Shown one piece after another: positions 1-6,955 of a stretch of DNA of 7,043 nucleotides. The translations under genes were made by a program, and so were the position numbers. Within the stretch, counting starts at the first letter, position 1. Each line of letters begins with the position of its first letter. The notes beneath the pieces are model-generated. The model was not told where the DNA came from. It worked only from the letters and a program-made list of their open reading frames with translations, and did not search any database. Where the stretch lies: NCBI GenBank assembly GCA_031259035.1, contig JAIRLZ010000225.1, positions 1 to 7,043 on the forward strand. Reading direction: 5' to 3'. Origin of the DNA: Treponema sp. (GTDB lineage Bacteria > Spirochaetota > Spirochaetia > Treponematales > Breznakiellaceae).

Positions 1-693
1 CGCAGAAACGCCATGTACATAGACACCGTGCGCAACGCGATAGAACAGCTTGACGAACCTTTCAAAAAATTCTTCCTTGCGCCTTTGCTCTCGGAAGCCT
101 CGATTCACGCGAATACTTCGGGCGTTTTCAAAGGGTTTTACAAAGATAGGGCGACCGGAATCGGTCAATTCGGCGGAAGCGAACAAAACGCCCTGCCGAG
201 GATAAAAGGCGATATCACCCTGCCCTTTCCGGTTTTCAGCAACTTCAACTGCGAGACCGTCATATACAACGACAACGCGAACAACGTCGTCAAGTCCGCG
301 CCGGAAGTCGATCTGGCGTATCTGGATCCTCCGTACAACCAGCATCCGTACGGTTCAAATTACTTCATGTTGAATGTCATCATTGAGAATAAACAGCCTG
401 CCGCAATGAGCAAAGTGTCGGGTATCCCCAAAAACTGGAACCGTTCGGCGTATAACAAAAAGCGCGAGGCGCCCAAAGCGCTTTTGGATCTGATAAGCGG
501 CATAAACGCGAAGTATGTGATGCTCTCTTTTAATTCCGAGGGTTTTATTTCTCTTGAAGAAATGACCGCCTTGCTCGAAAAAAACGGCAAATTGGAGATA
601 TTGGAAACAAAGTACAACACATTCAGGGGATGCAGAAACCTCGCCGGGCGGAATGTCCATGTAAAGGAGTATTTGTACCTGCTGGAAAAATGA
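1..693 (+). CDS. D12-class (Dam/M.FokI-like) adenine-N6 DNA methyltransferase, 5' partial
   Basis: This protein transfers a methyl group from S-adenosylmethionine to N6 of adenine in a specific DNA site. The frame is open to the left edge, with four codons before the first Met at 13, so the real start lies outside the window. Counting from that Met, catalytic motif IV is LDPPYNQHPYGSNYF, with D105-P-P-Y. Family-typical segments follow: NWNRSAYNKK, a hydrophobic strand and loop KYVMLSFNSEGFI, then the FRGCRNLAGRN segment and a C-terminal strand ending EYLYLLEK. The segment before DPPY (GQFGGSEQNALPRI and PVFSNFNC) resembles the recognition region of this group. Motif I (FxGxG, cofactor binding) should lie upstream and is not visible, so about 100 residues are probably missing. 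The family is certain. Whether it is the modification half of a restriction system or an orphan cannot be told here. The stop is TGA at 691-693. Confidence 0.9.
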   Translation, partial: RRNAMYIDTVRNAIEQLDEPFKKFFLAPLLSEASIHANTSGVFKGFYKDRATGIGQFGGSEQNALPRIKGDITLPFPVFSNFNCETVIYNDNANNVVKSAPEVDLAYLDPPYNQHPYGSNYFMLNVIIENKQPAAMSKVSGIPKNWNRSAYNKKREAPKALLDLISGINAKYVMLSFNSEGFISLEEMTALLEKNGKLEILETKYNTFRGCRNLAGRNVHVKEYLYLLEK

Positions 694-695
694 GA

Positions 696-712
696 GCGCG
701 CCGAAAGCGCGT
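696..712 (+). terminator. GC-rich hairpin just after the methylase stop (possible weak terminator)
   Basis: The bases gcgcgc (696-701) and gcgcgt (707-712) can pair, with one G-U pair at the base, around a loop CGAAA (702-706). The hairpin starts two bases after the stop codon, a normal place for a terminator. However, no T-run follows (the next bases are cacatgcgg), so it is not a classic intrinsic terminator. It could instead act as a 3'-end stabiliser. Confidence 0.3.
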
Positions 713-757
713 CACATGCGGATGTATTGACAGGCGGAATTCGTTAGATGCGTGGCA

Positions 758-786
758 TTGACAAATTCCTCGCTTCAAACTAAAGT
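758..786 (+). promoter_or_regulatory. Candidate sigma-70-type promoter upstream of the LysM gene
   Basis: A perfect -35 hexamer TTGACA (758-763) is followed after exactly 17 bases by TAAAGT (781-786), which matches four of six positions of TATAAT. A second TTGACA lies at 727-732 but has no -10 at a usable distance. The weakness is that transcription would begin near 793, inside or just after the ribosome binding site, leaving almost no leader. Read-through from the left is an alternative. Confidence 0.25.
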
Positions 787-788
787 GG

Positions 789-794
789 AAAGGA
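789..794 (+). promoter_or_regulatory. Ribosome binding site of the LysM gene
   Basis: The purine-rich stretch AAAGGA/GGAAAGGA (787-794) lies 7 bases before the ATG at 802. This is good Shine-Dalgarno spacing and supports that start. Confidence 0.7.
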
Positions 795-801
795 AAAAAA
801 G

Positions 802-1857
802 ATGGCGACTATTGGTATAAAAATAGCTAACGGGAATTTTTATCCGCTTCTTGATGGGAACGATCCTCAAAAGAAAAAATTTGCGCTTATACCCGCGAGA
901 AAGGGACAAAAATGGACGCAAATAGACTTTTACAAAAGCGATCTGCGAGCCATGGAAGACGCCCAATACATAGGACGTTTGCTTCTTGGAAATGGAAAAG
1001 AAGCAATGGATGAAGATGATGCCATCGATCTTGTTATTGAGGCGAATGGGCGGGGAAAAATCGACGCAACCGCAAAAAATGTAAAAACAGGCGAATACCG
1101 GCAGTTAGTCATATGGCTCAAAACGGTTGATAAAGATGACGGGCGCGAAAGCGCGGGTCGGAAAATCGAAAAGCCGGAAACACCGGAGATTGAAGAAAAT
1201 GCCGGGTTATTGCCTATGGGTTTGCTATATGAACAGAAATCCGCAAAAAAAATTCCTTTTGTTCCTATTTGTATCGCCACTTTGTCGCTTGCCGCGGCCT
1301 GCGGCTTGCTCTGGTTTTTTCTGGCGCGCGGAAAATCCTCCGCACCCGAAGCGACGCCCGCCGCCACGGTTGCGGAAACGCCCGCGGATCCGGCGCCTGA
1401 AGAGCAAGCCGCCGCCGCAGGCGCCAGAGAACCGCCCGAACAAGAGCGGACGCCTGCGGAGCCGCCCGCCGCCGCATATGCCGAAGAACCGTCTGAACAG
1501 AAGCAGGCGCTTGAGGAGCAAGGCGCCGCCGCATATGCCGAAAGGCCGCCCGAACAAGAACCGGCGACCGGGGAGTGGGCTGGAGCCGCAGGCGCCGCAT
1601 TATATGGGGAGATCGCGCAGCCGGCGCGGTCAAATCCGAAAAGACCGCCCGCGCCGGTGCGTTCTTACAAAGCGCCAAAACCCATTCCCAAAAACGGCGC
1701 AAGGTACAAAGTGCGTTGGGGCGACACGCTCTGGGATATAGCCGATGTTTTTTACAACAACCCCTGGCTTTATACCCGGCTCGCGCGGTACAACAAACTC
1801 CGCCCGTCGGCGATCCTGCTGCCGGGTGTTGTTCTGCGCATACCTCCTAAACTGTAG
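802..1857 (+). CDS. Membrane-anchored LysM protein with N-terminal Hsp70-substrate-domain-like region
   Basis: A 351-residue protein with four visible parts. Residues 3-108 (from TIGIKIANG to LVIWLKT) follow the pattern of the beta substrate-binding domain of DnaK by eye: an IGI strand, a Q36-x-x-x-Q-I stretch, the GRLLL strand at 58-62, and ANGRGKIDATAKNVKTGE at 81-98, matching DnaK's DADGILHVSAKDKNSGKE. Residues about 151-174 form one hydrophobic membrane helix preceded by Lys-Lys. Residues about 178-300 are a low-complexity Ala/Pro/Glu linker with 19-residue repeats. Residues 302-349 are a LysM domain (YKVRWGDTLWDIA ... PGVVLRIP), a peptidoglycan-binding fold. There is no signal peptide, so the likely topology is N-terminus in the cytoplasm and LysM in the periplasm. 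The ATG at 802 has a good ribosome binding site. The gene is followed after 25 bases by a lytic transglycosylase lipoprotein. The LysM call is firm. The Hsp70-like call is a hand alignment. The cellular role is unknown, plausibly envelope or division related. Confidence 0.9.
   Translation: MATIGIKIANGNFYPLLDGNDPQKKKFALIPARKGQKWTQIDFYKSDLRAMEDAQYIGRLLLGNGKEAMDEDDAIDLVIEANGRGKIDATAKNVKTGEYRQLVIWLKTVDKDDGRESAGRKIEKPETPEIEENAGLLPMGLLYEQKSAKKIPFVPICIATLSLAAACGLLWFFLARGKSSAPEATPAATVAETPADPAPEEQAAAAGAREPPEQERTPAEPPAAAYAEEPSEQKQALEEQGAAAYAERPPEQEPATGEWAGAAGAALYGEIAQPARSNPKRPPAPVRSYKAPKPIPKNGARYKVRWGDTLWDIADVFYNNPWLYTRLARYNKLRPSAILLPGVVLRIPPKL
1396..1623 (+). repeat. 57-nt tandem repeats (three clear units plus one degenerate) in the LysM gene
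   Basis: Units begin at 1396, 1453, 1510 and 1567, each exactly 19 codons. The protein units read PEEQAAAAGAREPPEQERT, PAEPPAAAYAEEPSEQKQA, LEEQGAAAYAERPPEQEPA and a decayed TGEWAGAAGAALYGEIAQP. Units 2 and 3 share gccgccgcatatgccgaa at the DNA level. Because the period is a multiple of three, gain or loss of units would change linker length without breaking the frame. The array lies between the membrane helix and LysM, so it probably acts as a spacer through the periplasm. Confidence 0.8.
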
Positions 1858-1863
1858 GCTTGC

Positions 1864-1870
1864 AAGAAGG
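1864..1870 (+). promoter_or_regulatory. Ribosome binding site deciding the start of the transglycosylase gene
   Basis: AAGAAGG lies 12 bases before the ATG at 1883. The spacing is a little long but this is the only purine-rich site nearby. It favours this ATG over an upstream in-frame ATG at 1745, which lies inside the LysM gene. Confidence 0.5.
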
Positions 1871-1882
1871 TGTTTTGAGAAC

Positions 1883-4132
1883 ATGAAGAGCCGGTTGCGC
1901 CGCAGGACAAATTTTTTCCCATTAATTCTTGCGCCCATACTCCTTTTCAACTCATGCGATCTCGTGGCTAAGTCAGTATTTGATATAACCGTACAAGAAG
2001 CGGGAAAACGTCTGAGAAAAGGCGATATAACCTTCATACTGGAAGCGAAACCGGAAAAAATGCGGGAAATAGCCTATATTCACCCTTCCGCCCCTTTTTA
2101 TGCGGGTCTCTTGATGAAAGCGGAAGAAGCCGCGCCGAAATTGCGGACGATCAATCTTTTTACGGCGGCGCTCTCTTCCCCTTCAACGCAGACTCAGGAA
2201 GCCGCTTCACATGAACTTCTCGCTTTTATGCTGGATGATCCGGGGCTTGCGGCGGGCATTCTTACGGCGGCGGGCGGCGCGAAGCCGCCAACGCTCAAGG
2301 CGGCGGCCCTGTATTTTACCGGGGATCTGATTGGGGCGCGGGACGCCGCGTCTGGCGAACAACCGTGGGACAGAGCCTTCCATCTTCTCTCCACGCTTAC
2401 ATTGGGCGGGGATGTCTCGCAAGAACTGTTTCAATTCCTGCTGGACGGAGCAGTTGCGGATGTACACACATGGACATATGGAGAATTGTCGAAATGGGAG
2501 GGATCGAACTCCGTCTTTAAAGAAACTGAAAGATGGGCGATAGAAGGGCATTTTGAAACAGCGCGAAGGTCGTATGGGGGCGCGCTCAGGGCATTTCGCA
2601 AAGTCATTGCGCGCGATCACACGCTTTTTTTTAAGAATCCTGCGCTCATAGCGGATTTAGGACGCTGTTTTCAATATTCAGACGCAAGATCGGAAGGCGT
2701 CAAACTCTTCACCGAATGGGAGGACGTGATGCATGAACGAGCGCGCACCAGAAAAGAATGGGAGGAAACCGCTCATGCGCGGTACAACCTGCTGTTTTTC
2801 GCGGGAAGAATGGAACGACAGGCGTCCAATTGGAGCGAAGCGGAAGACTATTTCATCCGCTCTCTGGTTTTCGCGCCGGACGCGAAACAGGAAGACGCCT
2901 GCATCTGGTATATTTTGGATGCCGCGCTCAAACAGTCCCCTGAAAAAGCGATAGCGCTGCTCCATATTTACGCAAACCAATGGAACGACGCGTCATACTT
3001 TTCTGATGTTTTAGGTGAATTATGCCAAACTGTCGCCGCAAACCACTCATGGACGAGGTTGTTGGAAATTTTTAGCTGCATTAGAAGCGTGAAAGGCGCG
3101 CAATACGCCGACGGCGCGACAATAGCGCAATATGCGTACATCATCGGGCGGATCGTTTCCGAAGGCTACATACCGGCGGCGGAAGCCGCGGCGTATACGG
3201 GTTTGGACGGCTCCGCCAATTCTTTTTTCAGACTGGTTTATGAGGAGCAAACCGCTTCTTTTTATTACCGGACGCTCAGCGCATCGCGTCTTGGGAAACA
3301 TGTTTTTGCGGAACAACCCGAAAAGCTCAGGCAAGTTGAAAAAAAGAACAAGACAAAAAAAAATGGCGAAGCGGCGGCAGGGCAAGCCGGACTCTTGGAC
3401 TTTCTGCTTGGCTTTTTTAAATACGGGGCTTCGCGGTATGCGTTTCCCTATATTCAGCAGTCGGCGCGGGCGTTGACCATAGGCGAATCGCGCATACTGG
3501 CGCAAGCCCTTGCCGGTGATGGTCAATACTATGAATCCATACGCCTCACCGGTTCATATATGAAAAAAGAAGAATATTCTTTCGCTTTTTCTGATATGCT
3601 CCTCTATTATCCCAGACCCTTTTGCGCTATAATAGAAAAATACGCGAAGCAGGCGAACATAAGCGAGGCGACGCTGTTCGGGCTTATCCATACGGAAAGC
3701 GCGTTCAGAGCGGCCGCGATTTCATCGGCGGGAGCCGAAGGTCTCGCTCAAATAATGGAATTTACGGGCGTAGAAATGACGGAGCGCATACGCAGGGAGG
3801 GAGGTCCCGATTACCTGAAGTTCGGTCTGAATTTGAAAGATCCGGAGGTAAACGTACATATCGGCTCGTATTACCTTGCGTACCTTATCGAGCGGACGGA
3901 CGCCGTTCTTCTTGCCTTGCTCGGATACAACGGGGGGCCAAACAGGATAAGGCGGCTCCGCGACGCGGAATCGTCGTTGCCCGATGATCTATTTCTGGAA
4001 ACTATACGCATAACCGAAACCCGCGAGTACGGCAAACGGGTTGCGGCGGCGGCGGCGGCTTACGGCTACCTGTATTATAACGTGAAGATGGAAGATGTTT
4101 CTGCCGATATATTGAAAAAAAGACGTCTCTAA
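1883..4132 (+). CDS. Slt70-like lytic transglycosylase lipoprotein
   Basis: Lytic transglycosylases cut the MurNAc-GlcNAc bond of peptidoglycan, leaving a 1,6-anhydro end. The protein is 749 residues. It starts with a basic stretch (KSRLRRR), a hydrophobic core, and a relaxed lipobox LLFNSC whose Cys25 would carry the lipid, so it is likely anchored in a membrane facing the periplasm. Residues about 60-470 are helical with TPR-like segments (for example YNLLFFAGRMERQASNWSEA), comparable to the ring-shaped body of Slt70. A Lys-rich patch at 487-493 follows. The C-terminal SLT domain covers about 590-735, with catalytic E605 in IHTESAF, GAEGLAQIM at 618-625, YNGGP at 682-686, and ETREYGKRV at 712-720. 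Compared with the usual GLMQLMP and YNAGP, it has GLAQIM with no following Pro, and YNGGP. The key Glu and overall order are intact, so activity is expected. A longer in-frame start at 1745 is rejected because it would bury the signal peptide. The stop is 32 bases before ftsK. Confidence 0.9.
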   Translation: MKSRLRRRTNFFPLILAPILLFNSCDLVAKSVFDITVQEAGKRLRKGDITFILEAKPEKMREIAYIHPSAPFYAGLLMKAEEAAPKLRTINLFTAALSSPSTQTQEAASHELLAFMLDDPGLAAGILTAAGGAKPPTLKAAALYFTGDLIGARDAASGEQPWDRAFHLLSTLTLGGDVSQELFQFLLDGAVADVHTWTYGELSKWEGSNSVFKETERWAIEGHFETARRSYGGALRAFRKVIARDHTLFFKNPALIADLGRCFQYSDARSEGVKLFTEWEDVMHERARTRKEWEETAHARYNLLFFAGRMERQASNWSEAEDYFIRSLVFAPDAKQEDACIWYILDAALKQSPEKAIALLHIYANQWNDASYFSDVLGELCQTVAANHSWTRLLEIFSCIRSVKGAQYADGATIAQYAYIIGRIVSEGYIPAAEAAAYTGLDGSANSFFRLVYEEQTASFYYRTLSASRLGKHVFAEQPEKLRQVEKKNKTKKNGEAAAGQAGLLDFLLGFFKYGASRYAFPYIQQSARALTIGESRILAQALAGDGQYYESIRLTGSYMKKEEYSFAFSDMLLYYPRPFCAIIEKYAKQANISEATLFGLIHTESAFRAAAISSAGAEGLAQIMEFTGVEMTERIRREGGPDYLKFGLNLKDPEVNVHIGSYYLAYLIERTDAVLLALLGYNGGPNRIRRLRDAESSLPDDLFLETIRITETREYGKRVAAAAAAYGYLYYNVKMEDVSADILKKRRL
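3339..3363 (+). repeat. Paired A-runs (A7 and A9) inside the transglycosylase gene
   Basis: A run of seven A (3339-3345) and one of nine A (3355-3363) lie within 25 bases. They encode the Lys-rich patch EKKNKTKKN (residues 486-494) between the helical body and the catalytic region. Runs of this length are prone to polymerase slippage, which would shift the frame ahead of the SLT domain. The frame is intact in this sequence. Confidence 0.6.
4043..4060 (+). repeat. Short GCG trinucleotide run encoding six alanines
   Basis: Five GCG codons and one GCT encode Ala721-Ala726, directly after the ETREYGKRV motif. It is a small in-frame microsatellite in the last helix region of the SLT domain. Length change would alter only the number of alanines. 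Confidence 0.5.
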
Positions 4133-4152
4133 CATGGACGTTTAAGGGTGTC

Positions 4153-4156
4153 AAGG
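4153..4156 (+). promoter_or_regulatory. Ribosome binding site supporting a TTG start for ftsK
   Basis: AAGG (with a following T) lies 8 bases before the TTG at 4165. No in-frame ATG or GTG occurs between the previous stop and this codon. The next in-frame ATG (residue 18, at 4216) has no purine-rich site before it and would cut close to the first membrane helix. Confidence 0.6.
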
Positions 4157-4164
4157 TAGTACGA

Positions 4165-6948
4165 TTGAAAAGCGGCGATCCACAACAATCAGGTTCTCAT
4201 ATATCTCCCTTCCGCATGGGTTCATTGGCGGGGGCCGGGTTTTTGTTTATTTTTGCCCTCTATACAGGGTTCGCCATAACGGACGGCTTGTTCGATATAC
4301 CGAATGTCGCGGCGCCTTTGGGCGCTTTCTTTGCAAACGCCTATGGAATTCTGGCGTTTGCCATACCGTTGTACTGCCTTTGGGGGGCAATCCTGTTAAT
4401 TGACTCGACGTACAAACCGGCGCGTATCTTTACACTAGGCGCTTCGCTGGCGCCGTTTGTGACATTAGCCATTGGTTATAATTATTTTCATCTTTTTGAT
4501 GAATTAGCCGAAAGCTCCGATTTTCTGCAACTGACCGGTAGAGTGGGGTATATCTGCATCATATTGTTCTGTATACTTATTGAACTTATCGTCATTCTTA
4601 TCCTTAATGAAGCGCTGTTTCAAAAAGAAAACCCGGACGCAGCGGGGATGCCGGAATTAACCCCCTACGACTCCACAGAAGACTCGCCCAACGCGAAAAG
4701 CGTACCTCCGTTTCAAAACGGACATTCGGGCAAAAGCCGGAAAATGAAATTTCTTACCATCATAAATAGGGAGACTGTCGTACCGGAGGAAACCGGCGCA
4801 AAGGAAGAGCGCCCCTCCGCCGCTGTTTTGTATGATGAAGACGGCGCGGAGATAGACCTTCCTTCTCCAAAGCCTTTAGGCAGCGCCCAAGCCTTCAAGG
4901 AATTAAAAAAAATGATCGAAAAAGAAAGGGCGAAGCCAAGCGGGAATGGAAGCGAAGACGCCAACGCTCATACCGGCGATCAGCCCGCCGCGTACGTTGA
5001 CATTCCCGATATATTTGAGAACAAACCGGAAGAAATCACCGATGGCGCAATTTACCCCGAAAAGCGGAGCGACGCGGAGGATACGAAGGAAAATCTAAAA
5101 GACTACGAGCGGGAAAAGCGCTCCGTAACGGTGGACGCTCCGTCAGCACATACGAAAAAAACGCAGCTTACGGCGGCGCCGTCCGTGATGTACGTTGACA
5201 TTCCCATACCGTTTGATTACCATCCCGAAGAAATCACCGATGACGCGATTTATCCGCAAAAGCGCCCTGTACGCGAGACCCAAGACAGGGAGACGGAAAC
5301 AGAGAAAACCCCGCCGCCGACGCCGGCGGCGTACGTCGATCTGCCTGAGCCGTTTGAATACGATCCGGATGAAATCACCGGCGGCAGAGAGCATTCGGAA
5401 GACTCAGAGTCGGATGCGTCCAAACGCGGCGAGGAAAAAAAAGAGGGGCGCGCGACAGCCGCGACAGGCTCGGTTGCGCCGCCCGCGCCGCGATCTCCGG
5501 TGATCCATGCGGCTTTGCCACGGAAATGGAAGACGTATCAGATACCCATACTGGGCATCCTCAATGAATATCCTGATGGGCAGTACTGGATCATTGACAA
5601 GGCGACGCAGGACGCCGCGGAGATTCTCAAAAGAACGCTCAACGAATTTAAGATTCACGCGGAAGTTACGGGCATACGCAAGGGGCCTGTCATCACGATG
5701 TTCGAAATACTGCCCGCGCCCGGGGTCAAGCTCTCGAAGATCGTCAATTTGCAAGATAACATCGCGCTTCGCCTCGCGGCTCAGTCCGTGCGCATCGTCG
5801 CTCCCATTCCCGGAAAACACGCGGTCGGTATTGAGGTGCCGAACATCAAGCGGAACATCGTGTCGTTCGCCGAAATCATAGAAGACAGGCTGGAACATGA
5901 ACACGACGGGAAGCGGCTGGGAATTCCGGTTGTGCTGGGCAAGGACATCACCGGCGAATCGCAAACCGTTGATCTCACCCAGATGCCCCATCTCCTCATA
6001 GCCGGAGCCACTGGTTCGGGCAAGTCCGTATGTGTAAACGCCTTGATTCTTTCCATTTTATACCAACGCTCGCCTTCAGAGGTGCGGCTCATCCTCATTG
6101 ATCCGAAGATCGTGGAGCTTAAATTGTACAATGACATTCCGCACCTCCTGACGCCGGTGATCACCGAGCCCAAGAAGGCGTTTCAGGCTCTCCAGTACTG
6201 CATCTGTGAGATGGAACGGCGCTACGCTTGCCTTGATTCAATGGGTGTGCGGGACATAAAGAGTTACAACAGGCGCATAAAAGAGCGGAACATAGCCACA
6301 GAACACATGCCGTACATCGTCGTGGTTATTGACGAATTCGCCGATCTCATGGCGACCACCGGCAAGGAGCTTGAGTCCACTGTGGCGCGTTTAGCCGCCA
6401 TGAGCCGCGCCGTAGGCATTCACCTTGCGCTTGCGACTCAGCGCCCGTCCATTGACGTCATCACCGGTCTCATCAAGGCGAATATTCCCAGCCGCATCGC
6501 GTTCATGGTGGCAAGCAAGATGGACAGCCGCATCATCATCGATATGGTTGGCGCGGAAAAACTGCTGGGCAAAGGCGACATGCTTTACGCGGGCGTGGTG
6601 GATCCCTTCCCTACCCGTATGCAGGGAGCGTTTATTTCAGAAGAGGAAGTCGAGCGGGTGGTCGAATACGTCAAAACCCTTGGCGAGCCTGATTATATTG
6701 ACGATGAAATTTTCTTTGACGACGAAGAAAGCGTTGAAGCCGAGATTTTTGGCGAAGGAGAAGACCCGCTTTACGAAAAGGCGTGGGAAATTGTGGCGCA
6801 ACAGGGAAAGGCGAGCGCGAGCTACATACAGCGCCGTCTCAAAATCGGCTATAACAGGGCTGCCCGGCTTGTGGAAGTGATGGAACAGCGAGGTCTGGTG
6901 GGTCCTGCGCAAGGCTCAAAACCCAGGGAATTGTTGCGAGGCGTTTAG
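4165..6948 (+). CDS. ftsK: FtsK/SpoIIIE-family DNA translocase
   Basis: FtsK is a septum-located hexameric ATPase that pumps chromosomal DNA through the closing division site and helps resolve chromosome dimers. All expected parts are present in 927 residues. Four membrane helices lie near 21-38, 60-80, 86-105 and 127-147. A long charged linker runs from about 150 to 450 and carries three YVDIP-type repeats. The alpha domain starts near Y458 (YQIPILGIL). The RecA-like motor has Walker A AGATGSGKS at 613-621, Walker B VVVIDE ending at D723-E724, and the conserved ATQRPSIDVITG and GAEKLLGKGDMLY segments. The C-terminal gamma winged helix is at about 867-927 (LYEKAWEIVAQQGKASASYI ... RLVEVMEQRGLVGP), the part that in other bacteria reads KOPS/SRS orientation sites and contacts XerD. 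The length is above that of many four-helix homologues because the linker is long. The start is TTG. The gene is probably cotranscribed with the transglycosylase 32 bases upstream. Confidence 0.97.
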   Translation: MKSGDPQQSGSHISPFRMGSLAGAGFLFIFALYTGFAITDGLFDIPNVAAPLGAFFANAYGILAFAIPLYCLWGAILLIDSTYKPARIFTLGASLAPFVTLAIGYNYFHLFDELAESSDFLQLTGRVGYICIILFCILIELIVILILNEALFQKENPDAAGMPELTPYDSTEDSPNAKSVPPFQNGHSGKSRKMKFLTIINRETVVPEETGAKEERPSAAVLYDEDGAEIDLPSPKPLGSAQAFKELKKMIEKERAKPSGNGSEDANAHTGDQPAAYVDIPDIFENKPEEITDGAIYPEKRSDAEDTKENLKDYEREKRSVTVDAPSAHTKKTQLTAAPSVMYVDIPIPFDYHPEEITDDAIYPQKRPVRETQDRETETEKTPPPTPAAYVDLPEPFEYDPDEITGGREHSEDSESDASKRGEEKKEGRATAATGSVAPPAPRSPVIHAALPRKWKTYQIPILGILNEYPDGQYWIIDKATQDAAEILKRTLNEFKIHAEVTGIRKGPVITMFEILPAPGVKLSKIVNLQDNIALRLAAQSVRIVAPIPGKHAVGIEVPNIKRNIVSFAEIIEDRLEHEHDGKRLGIPVVLGKDITGESQTVDLTQMPHLLIAGATGSGKSVCVNALILSILYQRSPSEVRLILIDPKIVELKLYNDIPHLLTPVITEPKKAFQALQYCICEMERRYACLDSMGVRDIKSYNRRIKERNIATEHMPYIVVVIDEFADLMATTGKELESTVARLAAMSRAVGIHLALATQRPSIDVITGLIKANIPSRIAFMVASKMDSRIIIDMVGAEKLLGKGDMLYAGVVDPFPTRMQGAFISEEEVERVVEYVKTLGEPDYIDDEIFFDDEESVEAEIFGEGEDPLYEKAWEIVAQQGKASASYIQRRLKIGYNRAARLVEVMEQRGLVGPAQGSKPRELLRGV
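4993..5385 (+). repeat. Three dispersed YVD(I/L)P-x2-F...P(E/D)EIT repeats in the FtsK linker
   Basis: Copy 1 covers 4993-5067 (residues 277-301), copy 2 5191-5265 (343-367), and copy 3 5332-5385 (390-407, lacking the IYPxKR tail). The shared core is Y-V-D-I/L-P, then F, then P-E/D-E-I-T-D/G; copies 1 and 2 continue A-I-Y-P-x-K-R. Copies 1 and 2 share the exact DNA strings tacgttgacattccc and gaagaaatcaccgatg, pointing to duplication. Between copies the linker is charged and not conserved. A weak fourth relative (EIDLPSP, residues 229-235) lies upstream. Confidence 0.8.
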
Positions 6949-6955
6949 CGCGGCA

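Noticed and set aside
1143..1154. GCGC-GAAA-GCGC hairpin resembling the one after the methylase
   Set aside because: It is inside the LysM coding region, short, and has no T-run. The sequence follows from ordinary Arg-Glu-Ser-Ala codons.
1127..1741. Arg/Pro-rich open frame of about 200 codons on the + strand
   Set aside because: It is the alternate-frame reading of the GC-rich repeat linker in the LysM gene, with no recognisable domain and no ribosome binding site.
1745..1882. In-frame N-terminal extension of the transglycosylase to an ATG at 1745
   Set aside because: It overlaps the LysM coding region, lacks a good ribosome binding site, is a translation of the LysM domain in another frame, and would bury the lipoprotein signal that starts at 1883.
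3792..3804. GGG/AGGG-rich string resembling an FtsK orienting sequence
   Set aside because: It does not match the E. coli GGGNAGGG pattern exactly, and one window cannot show the genome-wide strand bias needed for such a claim.
4134..4136. ATG just after the transglycosylase stop as a start for ftsK
   Set aside because: It is not in the ftsK reading frame.
5404..5991. Antisense open frame of 195 codons opposite ftsK
   Set aside because: It lies opposite the conserved FtsK alpha and motor region and shows no domain. It is best explained as a shadow of ftsK codon use.
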